Positions 27,997 through 36,888 of a stretch of 64,000 nucleotides of DNA are shown here, in pieces. Positions within the stretch are counted from its first letter, which is position 1. Each line of letters begins with the position of its first letter. Position numbers and translations under genes: made by a program. Location of the stretch: assembly GCA_964505215.1 (NCBI GenBank), contig CAZDGU010000001.1:372001-436000 (forward strand). Reading direction: 5' to 3'. Source of the DNA: Gracilimonas sp964505215. GTDB taxonomy: Bacteria; Bacteroidota; Rhodothermia; Balneolales; Balneolaceae. The notes beneath the pieces were generated by a model, which saw only the letters and a list, made by a program, of their open reading frames with translations, did not search any database and was not told the origin of the DNA.

Positions 27997-29655
27997 CTAC
28001 TCGCCCAGCACATTCATACTGCCTACGTAAAAGTTTACGTCAACGGTTAGCTCCTGATTTTCTTTGTTCTGAACCGCCATTCTCTGCCATCTTTGGGTTG
28101 GGTTGAGCCGAATTTCTTCTCCATTCAGAATCACATCAACCGGCATGGTAAATCCTCTGATTACATTTCCCCAGCGGTACATCAGCTCGCCGTTTTTGAA
28201 AGCATACTCGAGCACGGGAATTCGAATATCACGCAGATATTGATCAAAAACGGGACTCAAATCTATCCCCACTTTTTCGCTGATATAACTTTCTATTTCA
28301 GCTGTAGTTACCGTTTGGTGGTAGAATTCCCGGTTCAGCCCGCGCAGCGTTTCCCTCCAAAGCTCGTCATCATTTACAATCTGACGGATGGTGTGCAGCA
28401 GATTCCCGCCTTTATAATACATATCGGACGAGCCGGACTTGTTCACATTATAGTGGCCAATAATGGGGCTGTCATTTTGAATACGAAGCCGGGTTCCAAC
28501 CACATATTCCGATGCTGCTTTTTTACCAAAATGGTAATCTACGTACAGGCCTTCGGCGTAATTCGTAAAGCCTTCGTGAAGCCACATATCCGCAACATCC
28601 TCATTGGTGATGCTGTTGGCAAACCACTCGTGGGCAGATTCATGAATGATGATAAAATCAAACTTCAACCCCCACCCTGACGAGCTCACATCAGAACCCA
28701 AATAGCCATTTTCGAACCCATTTCCATACGTAACCGAGCTTTGGTGCTCCATTCCCAAATACGGAGCTTCCACCAGCTTATAGCTGTCCTCGTAAAACGG
28801 ATATGGTCCAAACCAGTGCTCAAAAGCTTCCATCATCAGCGGTGCCTGCTTAAACTGCTTCCGGGCTTTTTCCTCATTGTAACGAAGCACGTAATAATCC
28901 ATGTCCAGCGGACCATTTTCGCCTTGGTAAGTTTCTCCGAAATGCACGTAATCGCCAATATTAATATTCACGCCGTAGCTGTTAATTGGATTTGAGACAA
29001 ACCAGTGCCACGTTTTAGTTCCATCGCCGGGCTCATCCACACCCCGCAGTCGGCCATTCGAAACATCCATCAGCGAGTCGGGCGCATTCACGCTAATAAG
29101 TAAACTGTCCACCTCGTCGTAGGGATGATCTTTATTTGGCCACCAAATACTGGCGCCAATTCCCTGATTGGAAGTGGCCACAAAGGGATTGCCATTTTTG
29201 TCTTCATCCCACGTAATACCACCGTCCCAGGGCGGACGAACGGCCACTTTTGGCTTTCCTGAAAAATATACTTTTAGCTCGTTTACAGCTCCTGTTTTCT
29301 GCTTTTGCTTGATCTTAATAAAATATGCACTCCCTTCTCTTTCAAAAGTAAGCTGCTTTCCTTTTTGAGTGATTTTCGTGATTTCCATGGGCTCCTGCAA
29401 ATCAATTTGCATCACCTGATGCGGCTCCAGTACCGTATATTTTATAAGGTTTGAACCCGAAAGCGACTGATTTTTGATATCCACCGCAACATCCAGATGA
29501 TAATAGTTCAGATCCCACCAGGCGCGCTCCGGGGTGATGGAGCCGCGAAGCGTATCTTGGCGAGTAAAAGCAGCATCGTGAGTGAAAACTTGTCCGTATA
29601 AATGAGAAGCGTTAAAGAAAATAGCAATAAACAGCAGTAGATATTTTTTCATCAT
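27997..29655 (-). CDS. M1-family metallopeptidase (exported)
   Basis: A 552-residue zinc aminopeptidase-like protein with a signal peptide (ends SHLYGQ). Exopeptidase-type motif GMEHQS at 301-306 replaces the usual GxMEN, and the zinc site is HESAH (338-342) with Glu361 in WLHEGFTNYAEGLY. The C-terminal part SYISEKVGIDLSPVFDQYL fits the M1 helical region but lacks the long C-terminal domain of full-size enzymes. It probably trims peptides in the periplasm or on the surface. Single gene, convergent with the methyltransferase. Confidence 0.92.
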   Translation of the reverse strand: MMKKYLLLFIAIFFNASHLYGQVFTHDAAFTRQDTLRGSITPERAWWDLNYYHLDVAVDIKNQSLSGSNLIKYTVLEPHQVMQIDLQEPMEITKITQKGKQLTFEREGSAYFIKIKQKQKTGAVNELKVYFSGKPKVAVRPPWDGGITWDEDKNGNPFVATSNQGIGASIWWPNKDHPYDEVDSLLISVNAPDSLMDVSNGRLRGVDEPGDGTKTWHWFVSNPINSYGVNINIGDYVHFGETYQGENGPLDMDYYVLRYNEEKARKQFKQAPLMMEAFEHWFGPYPFYEDSYKLVEAPYLGMEHQSSVTYGNGFENGYLGSDVSSSGWGLKFDFIIIHESAHEWFANSITNEDVADMWLHEGFTNYAEGLYVDYHFGKKAASEYVVGTRLRIQNDSPIIGHYNVNKSGSSDMYYKGGNLLHTIRQIVNDDELWRETLRGLNREFYHQTVTTAEIESYISEKVGIDLSPVFDQYLRDIRIPVLEYAFKNGELMYRWGNVIRGFTMPVDVILNGEEIRLNPTQRWQRMAVQNKENQELTVDVNFYVGSMNVLGE

Positions 29656-29783
29656 CAGGTATTTATGTGTGTGAAATAACGCTCAAATAATAGATAAAAT
29701 TTTGATTCAAACTAAACCCAATATGTTATTATTAAGCTTTTGAGGTATGAAGAGCTATTGTCTGGAACGATGGACTTTTATGC

Positions 29784-29811
29784 TCGTTCCCAACGCCCCC
29801 GTTGGGAGTGT
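29784..29811. repeat. REP-like hairpin
   Basis: TCCCAACG (29788-29795), a CCCC loop and CGTTGGGA (29800-29807) make a perfect 8-bp GC-rich hairpin inside TCGTTCCCAACGCCCCCGTT followed by GGGAGTG. Elements of this type are dispersed in many bacterial genomes. It lies in the gene-free stretch 29656-30508, which otherwise holds the repeats listed next and no convincing gene. Confidence 0.6.
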
Positions 29812-29871
29812 CATCAGAACCACCCGGTTCAAAACAAAAGTGGCGTTTAAAGCATGCGTTGTTGAAACCAA

Positions 29872-29951
29872 CTGCCACATTCCCGAGATTGCTTCGGCGA
29901 TTGAGTAATGGTCAGAGTTATGTAAGGCAACGCCTCGCAAAGGCACTTTTT
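29872..29951. repeat. Dispersed repeat, copy 1 (CATTCCCGAGATTGCTTCGG type)
   Basis: CTGCCACATTCCCGAGATTG followed by CTTCGG..., then GTTATG and CGCCTCGCAAA. The same succession of blocks occurs at 63335-63412: the first 26 or so bases are identical and the last block (CGCCTCGCAAA) is conserved. Two copies in one window indicate a dispersed repeat family. Intergenic in both places. Confidence 0.75.
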
Positions 29952-30116
29952 CCGTCCGGTCGGTTGCTCGATTCGACCAACTAAGCCTAATCCATCGATC
30001 AGACTGGTAATCCGTTAGATCGAGTCCTAAGTGATAATTCCCAGCCTTCACGGTCTGCCGGTTCTGAGCCGTCTGACCGTTTGCCTGATTTTTAATAGCT
30101 TATCTGCCCTGTTCAA

Positions 30117-30145
30117 TCGTCTGACGAGCTGAAGTCGTCGGACGA
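30117..30145. repeat. Stem-loop in the repeat-rich spacer
   Basis: TCGTCTGACGA (30117-30127), a 7-base loop and TCGTCGGACGA (30135-30145) pair with one mismatch, followed by AATTTTGGGCTTTT. It may be a repeat unit or a weak terminator; no gene on the plus strand ends just before it. Further short GTCTG/GACCG words lie upstream. Confidence 0.5.
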
Positions 30146-30445
30146 AATTTTGGGCTTTTAATCCGAGCGCTGCTTTTTTGAGACGGTTATAGCCACCTCA
30201 CAGCGTGTGTAGCTCCTGCGAGCGTTGTGGGATATATGGCTAAATGTGTTAACAAGAATCCCGAATTACAAATACCCCAATAACAAATAACCACTTCTAA
30301 TACTCCGGACAGCCAAGCCCAAAATTCTTTTAAGAAAAGCCGGATTAAAAAGGAACTTTTAGATTGAATTGAATACCTTACCCATGGAATTTAGTTTGTG
30401 CTTGTCAAACAGCTTCAATTTCCTAAAATTGCAAAATCAATTTTG

Positions 30446-30453
30446 TATATTTG
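30446..30453 (+). promoter_or_regulatory. Possible Bacteroidota-type -7 box upstream of etfB
   Basis: TATATTTG matches the TAnnTTTG -7 consensus, 55 bases before the etfB start. The -33 TTG is not at the ideal distance (TTG at 30429-30431 is too close), so this is a candidate only. Confidence 0.35.
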
Positions 30454-30508
30454 AAGCTTAGAAAAGCGGTTCCACACCTTAATTTATCAAGTTGAAATTT
30501 ATTATCGA

Positions 30509-31279
30509 ATGAAATTTTACGTATGTATAAAAATGGTGCCCGATGTGAATGCACCTCTTCAAATTAAAGACGGAAATTTAATACAAGATGCCAACCGAAT
30601 GATCCTGAACGCCTACGATGCCTCCGCTGTAGAAGAAGCGTTGGTGCTTAAAGAAGAGCACGGGGGTGAAGTTGAGGTTGTTAGCATCGGAACGGCCAAA
30701 GCTTCTGAAACCATTCGCAAAGCCTTGGCTATGGGAGCAGATAAAGCCACACACATTGTCTGTTCGGAAGAGGATACTTTTGATTCAGGTTCTTATGCCC
30801 GCATTCTTTCCGAATTTTTTAAGGATAAAGACTTTGATGTACTCTCACTTGGAAAACAGTCGCAAGATACCGACTCGGGGCTTACCGGGAGCATGGTTGC
30901 CAACTTACTGGACTTACCCTATGCTACCAATGCCGTGGGGTTATCGATAGAAAATGGAAAGCTGATTGTAAAGCGTCAGGGTGATGCCGGTCAGGAAATG
31001 ATTGAACTGCCTACTCCCTGCGCCGTTACCTGCTCTAATGATATGAACGAGCCGCGCATTCCAAACCTGAAGGGAATTATGGCTTCCAAACGTAAGCCGG
31101 TTGAGCAAATTGAATTGGCTGATTTGGTGCCAGACAGCGACGTGCTCACCCCAAAAACCTCGGTAGCCGGCTACACCGAAAAGCCTGCCCGCAAAGCCGG
31201 TGAAAAGTATGAAGGCGAACCCGATGAAATTGCCCAAAAAGTAGCCCAACTGCTCGACACCCAAGCCAACGTGCTGTAA
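30509..31279 (+). CDS. etfB: Electron transfer flavoprotein beta subunit (FixA-like)
   Basis: A 256-residue ETF beta/FixA subunit. Seen: KFYVCIKMVPDVNAPLQI, the AMP/FAD-binding VEEALVLKEEHGGEVEVVSI and ALAMGADKATHI, VLSLGKQSQDTDSGLTGSMV, and VTCSNDMNEPRIPNLKGIMA near the C-terminus. It forms the heterodimer with EtfA encoded 39 bases later, carrying electrons from acyl-CoA or other dehydrogenases. Cytoplasmic. First gene of the etf-fix cluster. Confidence 0.95.
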   Translation: MKFYVCIKMVPDVNAPLQIKDGNLIQDANRMILNAYDASAVEEALVLKEEHGGEVEVVSIGTAKASETIRKALAMGADKATHIVCSEEDTFDSGSYARILSEFFKDKDFDVLSLGKQSQDTDSGLTGSMVANLLDLPYATNAVGLSIENGKLIVKRQGDAGQEMIELPTPCAVTCSNDMNEPRIPNLKGIMASKRKPVEQIELADLVPDSDVLTPKTSVAGYTEKPARKAGEKYEGEPDEIAQKVAQLLDTQANVL

Positions 31280-31318
31280 ACCTATCGCCATAATTTTAAA
31301 AAGAAATTTTATTCCATC

Positions 31319-32293
31319 ATGAGTACCATTTTAACACACATTGCCGTTGCAGATGGCAAAATTAAACGATCATCATTAGAAGTTCTCTCTCGCTGTAAAC
31401 AATTAGCCGACGCCGGCGGACATTCCGCAGAGGCTGTTATTATTGCACCCGATGCTTCCTCTCACGTAGAAGAAGTGCAGAAATACGGAGCTGCCAAAAT
31501 ATATGTGATTGAAAATCCGATTTTCAAAAATCACATCAATGCGCCGGTATTGAAGGCACTTGCAAAGGTGATGGAAACGGCTAAGCCTTCTGTATTTGCT
31601 TTTGCATCTACCGAAAGCACAAAAGACATTTTGGGAGCTTTAGCCGCCAATCAAAATGCTGCAGTTTTGCCTGATGTTTCTTCTTTTGAGCTTACTGATA
31701 ACGGCATCAGCGCCAAGCGTCCGGTGATGGCCGCCAAAATTGTTGCAGAAACAGAAGCCAAAGGCGATGCTCTTATCGTTTCGGTTCGCTCCGGCTCTTA
31801 TGATTTGGCGGAAAACGAAGCTCAGGCTGAAGTTGAAACCATTGACTTCAGCATGGACGAAAGCGATCTGAAAATCACCCTTCGTGAAATTATTTCAGCC
31901 TCCGGCGATACTATCGACCTCAACGAAGCCGAAGCCATTGTTGCAGCCGGACGTGGGGTGAAGGACGAAGAAGGTCAAAAATTAATTTCTGAATTAGCCT
32001 CTATTTTGAACGCAGGCATTGGAGCCTCGCGGGCACTTACTGAGTCGGGAGTGTACGATCCCAGCCTGCAAATTGGACAAACCGGTAAAGTGGTTTCACC
32101 TCAGCTGTATATTGCTGTGGGTATATCAGGAGCTATTCAGCACGTGGCCGGCATGGCAAACTCTAAAGTAATTGTAGCCATCAACAAGGACCCGGATGCA
32201 CCTATTTTTGAAGTGGCTGATTACGGAATTGTTGGCGATTTATACAAAGTACTGCCTCCATTCATCGAGGAAATCAAAAAAATAAAAGGATAA
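31319..32293 (+). CDS. etfA: Electron transfer flavoprotein alpha subunit (FixB-like)
   Basis: A 324-residue ETF alpha subunit. The N-terminal half (VLSRCKQLADAGGHSAEAVI) matches the shared ETF fold. The C-terminal FAD domain shows VAAGRGVKDEEGQKLISELA, GIGASRALTESGVYDP, IGQTGKVVSPQLYIAVGISG, and INKDPDAPIFEVADYGIVGD, all diagnostic. Partner of EtfB. Follows etfB by 39 bases; the 195-base gap to fixC holds a palindromic repeat. Confidence 0.96.
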   Translation: MSTILTHIAVADGKIKRSSLEVLSRCKQLADAGGHSAEAVIIAPDASSHVEEVQKYGAAKIYVIENPIFKNHINAPVLKALAKVMETAKPSVFAFASTESTKDILGALAANQNAAVLPDVSSFELTDNGISAKRPVMAAKIVAETEAKGDALIVSVRSGSYDLAENEAQAEVETIDFSMDESDLKITLREIISASGDTIDLNEAEAIVAAGRGVKDEEGQKLISELASILNAGIGASRALTESGVYDPSLQIGQTGKVVSPQLYIAVGISGAIQHVAGMANSKVIVAINKDPDAPIFEVADYGIVGDLYKVLPPFIEEIKKIKG

Positions 32294-32334
32294 ATTAAAG
32301 CGCTGTTTGCAACATGTTCAGCATTGTTGAGACG

Positions 32335-32413
32335 GTTGTAAAACACCTGTCAGGTTTCAAACCAAATAGTTTGCAAAAGCTACCACAGCCTAAAACCTGA
32401 CTGGTTTTGCGAC
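32335..32413. repeat. Imperfect inverted repeat (CACCTGTCAGGTTT type) between etfA and fixC
   Basis: The left arm GTTGTAAAACACCTGTCAGG+TTT (32335-32357) pairs imperfectly with the right arm AAAACCTGACTGGTTTTGCG+ACT (32391-32413). Inner spacer about 33 bases. It could fold as a long interrupted hairpin and may modulate expression of fixCX relative to etfBA. It could also be a dispersed palindrome; only one copy was recognised here. Confidence 0.55.
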
Positions 32414-32488
32414 TACTCAGAGCTGACACTATTATTATTTAAGTGATAGCATTTTTGCTGACAACATTCATCTTTCAAAAATTCTGAT

Positions 32489-33814
32489 ATGGACGACAAG
32501 TTTGATTGTATTGTAATTGGTGGCGGCATTGCCGGACTTTCTGCCGGAATGATGCTGGCCCGAAATAACATGAAATTCCTGCTCATTGAGCGCGGTGAGT
32601 TTGCCGGTTCTAAAAATGTATCGGGTGGGGTTTTGTGGGGAAGTGATCTCGCCAAGCTCGTTCCCAATTATTGGGAGGAAGAAGACGGCGGTTGGGAACG
32701 ATTTATCAATCACCGGCGACTTTCCTTCATGGACGAACAATCAACCTTCACGCTCGACTTCAAATCTTCTCACTTCAACAAACCGCCCTACTCCGGCGTA
32801 GTTGTGCTGCGTTCTAAGTTCGACAATTGGCTGTCCGGCAAGGTTCAGGAAGCCATTGACGCCAGCGATTTTGCCATGGATTCCTTCATCGCCACCAACA
32901 TTAAGGTGGATGAAGTGATTTTGGAAAATGATAAAGCCGTAGGAATCAAAACGGCGGAAGGAGAATTTTTTGCCGATTCGGTAATAATTGCAGAAGGCGT
33001 AAATAATTTACTAACGCGACAGGTTGGCCTGCAAGACGATTACGTTCCGGCCGACCACATGCTTACCGGTATTAAAGAAGTTATTCGGTTTGATCAGGAA
33101 GTGCTGGAGCAGAAATTTCAGCTGAATGGGCTCAGCGGAATGAGTAACGAGTTTGTAGGCTGGGCCACCAACGGTATCGAAGGCGGCGGCTTTCTCTACA
33201 CCAATCGCGATACTATTTCTTTGGGATTGGTGCTTGGCATTAAAGACATGCGCGAGAAAAAGAAAAGTCCGCACGATATTCTCAATCACTTTAAAACGCA
33301 TCCAACCATTGCCGACATTATTAAAGACGGCGAAATTTTGGAATATTCGGCTCATGTAGTTTCCTCCGGCGACAAGCGCGCTATGCCCAAGGAATTATAC
33401 AAAGACGGTATTTTATTAGCCGGAGAGTCGGCAAATTTATTGATGAATGCCGGAAAAGCGATTCAGGGAATGGATTATGCCATGCGCTCCGGAATATTAG
33501 CTGCTGAAACCATTGTGAAAGCCAAGCAAAAAGGAGACTTCAGCTCGGCTACGCTCAAAGAGTACAGAGCAGCCATGGATGAAAGCTACGTAATGAAAGA
33601 TATGAACGGCTTCCAGGATGCTGTTCACTTGTTACACACCGAAACCATGCAGCAAAAAATTCCTAACTTAATCTGTGATTTCGGCCGACAGTTCTTTACC
33701 ATCAAAAACGAGCCAACGCCAAAATCGAAAGACATGATTAAGGGCGCCATCAAGCGGCATTCTTCCATGTGGGAGTTGGCTAAGCTGGGCTTTAAGGGTG
33801 CAAAATCACTCTAA
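32489..33814 (+). CDS. fixC: FixC-like FAD-dependent oxidoreductase (ETF:quinone oxidoreductase-related)
   Basis: A 441-residue flavoprotein of the FixC/ETF-QO family. FAD motif DCIVIGGGIAGLSAGMML (residues 6-23), followed by GVLWGSDLAKLVPN, a central VIIAEGVNNLLTRQVGL, and ILLAGESANLLMNAGKAIQG near the FAD-closing region. It passes electrons from EtfAB to quinone, with FixX as its iron-sulfur partner. In ETF-QO the [4Fe-4S] domain is fused; here it is separate as FixX, the fixABCX arrangement. 172 bases before fixX. Confidence 0.92.
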   Translation: MDDKFDCIVIGGGIAGLSAGMMLARNNMKFLLIERGEFAGSKNVSGGVLWGSDLAKLVPNYWEEEDGGWERFINHRRLSFMDEQSTFTLDFKSSHFNKPPYSGVVVLRSKFDNWLSGKVQEAIDASDFAMDSFIATNIKVDEVILENDKAVGIKTAEGEFFADSVIIAEGVNNLLTRQVGLQDDYVPADHMLTGIKEVIRFDQEVLEQKFQLNGLSGMSNEFVGWATNGIEGGGFLYTNRDTISLGLVLGIKDMREKKKSPHDILNHFKTHPTIADIIKDGEILEYSAHVVSSGDKRAMPKELYKDGILLAGESANLLMNAGKAIQGMDYAMRSGILAAETIVKAKQKGDFSSATLKEYRAAMDESYVMKDMNGFQDAVHLLHTETMQQKIPNLICDFGRQFFTIKNEPTPKSKDMIKGAIKRHSSMWELAKLGFKGAKSL

Positions 33815-33986
33815 AAATTGCAGAGGCGGCTCTGTGGCTGAATTGTATGAATGCAAAGAAATTTCATTTATCTAAAGTAGAAAATCTGAAATACAGAGAA
33901 TGAAAACAATCTGCAGAATAAGTTTCACAGATGCGTATAGTTTGATATCGATTGTTTTTATCTCTTTTCACACAAAATAAATTCTC

Positions 33987-34289
33987 ATGAAAAATTTAAA
34001 ACTCACTGAACGATTAGGGCTGGTCAGTTACCGAAATCAGAGTAAATCTGAGATTAAACCGCATATTATAGTTGATACTGATATTTGCAACAGCGTGTGT
34101 CCGCATAAATGTACCACGTGGGTATGTCCGGCTAATTGCTACACCATGGACGATGAAGGGTTGGTGCATTTTCAGGTAGAAGATTGCATTGAGTGTGGAA
34201 CCTGCATGTACGCCTGCGACCAAGGAGCTGTAGATTGGAATTTCCCGGATCCGGAAATTGGCCGTGGTATTACCTGGAACTTTGGGTAA
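33987..34289 (+). CDS. fixX: FixX-like ferredoxin
   Basis: A 100-residue ferredoxin-like protein. DICNSVCPHKCTTWVCPANC and VEDCIECGTCMYACDQGAVD supply the cysteines for the iron-sulfur cluster, and the ending PEIGRGITWNFG is typical of FixX. It joins FixC to make the ETF:quinone oxidoreductase unit. The stop codon abuts the stop of the convergent PIN-domain gene. Confidence 0.93.
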   Translation: MKNLKLTERLGLVSYRNQSKSEIKPHIIVDTDICNSVCPHKCTTWVCPANCYTMDDEGLVHFQVEDCIECGTCMYACDQGAVDWNFPDPEIGRGITWNFG

Positions 34290-34670
34290 CTAAAAACCTA
34301 ATTTCTGCAATACCTGATCTTTTGTAGCCAAAGCAAAATGATGGTATAAGGCGGTAGAAACAATTAAGCGGTCGGCAGGATCATCCGGGAAATTGGCAGG
34401 TAATTCTGACTGAGCCAATATCACTTCTTTATCAATCGGAATAACTTTACACACTTCCGGTTTTGTGGCCATTTCTATCCAGGCTGTAAAGGTCGGCTTC
34501 AGTTCAATAATCCCCTTTCTCGCCAGCCGTTCTGCCTCCCAAATACTGGCAGCCGAAATGGCTATTTCACCGTTTTTAGCTGCTGTATCTAAAGTTTCAC
34601 GCTCATCATCGGCAAGCTCCCCTTCGCTAAGCAGCCACCATAACCAAACATGTGTATCTAATAAAATCAT
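34290..34670 (-). CDS. PIN-domain ribonuclease toxin (VapC-like)
   Basis: A 126-residue PIN domain. MILLDTHVWLWWL gives the first Asp, AISAASIWEAERLARKG the conserved Glu, and PADRLIVSTALYHHFALATK the second acidic cluster (D-R-L-I-V-x-T-A). These bind Mg2+ in RNA-cleaving VapC toxins. The antitoxin gene lies 18 bases upstream on the same strand, giving a type II module. The gene sits between the fix cluster and an exported membrane protein. Confidence 0.9.
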   Translation of the reverse strand: MILLDTHVWLWWLLSEGELADDERETLDTAAKNGEIAISAASIWEAERLARKGIIELKPTFTAWIEMATKPEVCKVIPIDKEVILAQSELPANFPDDPADRLIVSTALYHHFALATKDQVLQKLGF

Positions 34671-34688
34671 ACCATAAAATATTTAAAA

Positions 34689-34904
34689 TTAAGACGTGCT
34701 GAAGCCGGAAGTATTTGCCCGAAGTTTGGCAACCGAGCCTTTTCCTCTCAGGTTTTTCCAGGGGGTACCTGTCGGGCTTTTTTCTTCTTTCAGTTCATTT
34801 TCAAGGCTTCTTATTATGAGCTCTTTCAGGCTGATTTCTTCTTCAATAGCTCTTATTTTAGCCTTTTTCATTAACGGGTCGGGGATATCTACGGAAGTTC
34901 TCAT
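34689..34904 (-). CDS. VapB-like antitoxin (ribbon-helix-helix type)
   Basis: 71 residues. MRTSVDIPDPLMKKAKIRA followed by EEISLKELIIRSLE is the beta-strand/helix/helix pattern of RHH antitoxins, and the C-terminal ~30 residues are an unstructured toxin-binding tail. It precedes the PIN toxin, the usual order. It would neutralise the toxin and repress the operon. Confidence 0.85.
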   Translation of the reverse strand: MRTSVDIPDPLMKKAKIRAIEEEISLKELIIRSLENELKEEKSPTGTPWKNLRGKGSVAKLRANTSGFSTS

Positions 34905-35019
34905 GCCTGCATGTTAGCATATTTATGAGTATATAACAATTTGCAACATTGCCTTTATTTTAGAGTACTGTAAGGCAGTGAATCTGTATATTTATCCACT
35001 ATTTCATTAATTATATCCT

Positions 35020-36783
35020 ATGTTTTTATTTGCTGATTTTCGTGCTTTTCTGCTCATTCATCTTTTATTCTTCTGCATGGCTTCACCCCTTCACGCCAAA
35101 GATTACACCATTCCAGAAATTCGGGTTGAAGTGCACATTCAGGAAGATGGAAACATCAGAATAACCGAACACCGAACCTACGTGTATGACGGTGATTTTT
35201 CCTGGGCTAATTATAGGCTTCCCAAGAAAGGGTTTTCGGCACTGCGGGATATAAAAGTTTCAGAAAACGGTGATGCTTTCATAAACCTGAATACAGAAGA
35301 AAACGGCACTTTTTTAGTAGAAGAATCGGATGACGCCTACAACATCAAATGGTTTTATGATGCCGAAGATGAGCAGAAGGTTTTCTCCATTTCATATACG
35401 TTAGAAAGTGCAGTGGTTGTGGGTGAAAGCTGGAGTGAATTTTTCTGGACCTATGCAGCAGCGGGAAGAGAAAAATCTACCGATTATATCGAAATTACGG
35501 TGCAGTTGCCTGTTTCGGTTTTAAAAGATAATCTCCATTTTTGGGTGCGTGAGCCGGATTGGGGACTTCAAGCAGCTACTTTTGAGAAAGGATTTGAGTT
35601 TAGCGGTACGGAACTAAGCCGACACCAAGCCGTTACCATTCGAACCGTATTTCCAACCTCGGTATTCAATGCTTCTGTTGCTGTTAACGATCCTGGTTTT
35701 ACGCTGGAAATGGCCGAGCAGCAGGAAGCTGATTTCAAGCAACAGCAGCAGCTTAGAGCAGAAGAAGAGGCAAAAAATCAAGCACTTGCAAAGGAAGCAC
35801 TGGTTGTGCTTTCGGGATTAAGCATCGTCATTTTTATTTTTCTGTATAGGAAATACGGCAGCCGGCATAAAGTTAATTTGTCAACGAATGAAAGCATTTT
35901 GATTCCGGGAAGAGAAAAGCCGGCTGCTATTGCCTGGCTGCTTCAAAACCGCACGGTAAGATACAGTTCTATCATGACCACACTGTTTGATCTGGCCCGC
36001 AGAGATTACTTCACCCTTGAAGAAAATGAGCCGGATAAAAAAGGCATTTTCGCTTCTAAAGAACCATACTTCACCATTCACCCCACAGAAAAAGCACCGG
36101 ATAAAACGCTCACTCCTTTTGAGCTAAGCCTGCATAACTTTGTTAACGAACGAATTGATGAGGAAGGAAATAAACTGAGTGAAGTTTTTAAATTCGGGGC
36201 CTCTTCCGTTACTAAATGGTTCAACAGCTGGAAAAAGGAAATAAAGGCATATTGCGATACCAAAGAATGGATTGACAAAACGAGTTATAAAGGCATGTAC
36301 TGGAACTCAGCTGCGCAAACTCTGCTTATGATTGCCGGCATAGTGGGAATATTTTTACTGCATCCGCTAATGTTTATTTCGGTGGCTATTTCATTTGTTG
36401 CTTTGGTTTTGTCGCTGGTTATCATCAGGCGAACGCCCAAAGGAGAAGAAGTGTACAGGCGCTGGCATAATTACTTAAAAGCTCTGAAAAAAGCCAAGGA
36501 GCACTCTATTCCGGAAAATCATCTGGGCTTGCACTTTATTTATGCCATTGCCTTACATGCAGGCAAGAAGCCGGTAGAACAGATGTTTGAGCAAAACCCA
36601 AATGCTATGGCGGCTGTTTACTGGATTGTTATACTTCCGGGAAGTCAGTCTTCGCCCGCCGATATTGCAGGCACATTCAGCAACTTAGCGGCTTCGGCTT
36701 CCACTACGGCCGGCGGAGGAAGTTTTGGGGGCGGAGCCTCGGCCGGAATGGCAGGCGGCGGTGCTTCGGGAGGAGCCGGATAA
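35020..36783 (+). CDS. DUF2207-family exported membrane protein
   Basis: A 587-residue protein: signal peptide (to about SPLHAK, 27), an extracytoplasmic beta domain starting YTIPEIRVEVHIQEDGNIRI (the DUF2207 N-terminal pattern), a TM at about 262-278 (VVLSGLSIVIFIFLYRKYG), a soluble segment with AIAWLLQNRTVRYSSIMTT, two close TMs at about 428-470, and a Gly/Ala-rich tail (GGGSFGGGASAGMAGGG), as is usual for the family. Function unknown in the family. Monocistronic. Confidence 0.85.
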   Translation: MFLFADFRAFLLIHLLFFCMASPLHAKDYTIPEIRVEVHIQEDGNIRITEHRTYVYDGDFSWANYRLPKKGFSALRDIKVSENGDAFINLNTEENGTFLVEESDDAYNIKWFYDAEDEQKVFSISYTLESAVVVGESWSEFFWTYAAAGREKSTDYIEITVQLPVSVLKDNLHFWVREPDWGLQAATFEKGFEFSGTELSRHQAVTIRTVFPTSVFNASVAVNDPGFTLEMAEQQEADFKQQQQLRAEEEAKNQALAKEALVVLSGLSIVIFIFLYRKYGSRHKVNLSTNESILIPGREKPAAIAWLLQNRTVRYSSIMTTLFDLARRDYFTLEENEPDKKGIFASKEPYFTIHPTEKAPDKTLTPFELSLHNFVNERIDEEGNKLSEVFKFGASSVTKWFNSWKKEIKAYCDTKEWIDKTSYKGMYWNSAAQTLLMIAGIVGIFLLHPLMFISVAISFVALVLSLVIIRRTPKGEEVYRRWHNYLKALKKAKEHSIPENHLGLHFIYAIALHAGKKPVEQMFEQNPNAMAAVYWIVILPGSQSSPADIAGTFSNLAASASTTAGGGSFGGGASAGMAGGGASGGAG

Positions 36784-36888
36784 ATTTTCTTGGGTTCATT
36801 CATAGCCTAACCCTGTTACAAAGTAGTTGTGGCGATTCTTTCCTGAGAAGCCACAATTATCGAAAGATACTTCACGCAAATAACCTTT

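Noticed and set aside
29755..30051. 98-codon minus-strand open frame
   Set aside because: It runs through a REP-like hairpin and a dispersed repeat; the product shows no domain or signal and looks like an accidental reading of repeats.
36827..36856. Terminator after the DUF2207 gene
   Set aside because: TTGTGGC/GCCACAA can pair but the loop is 16 bases and no T-tract follows.
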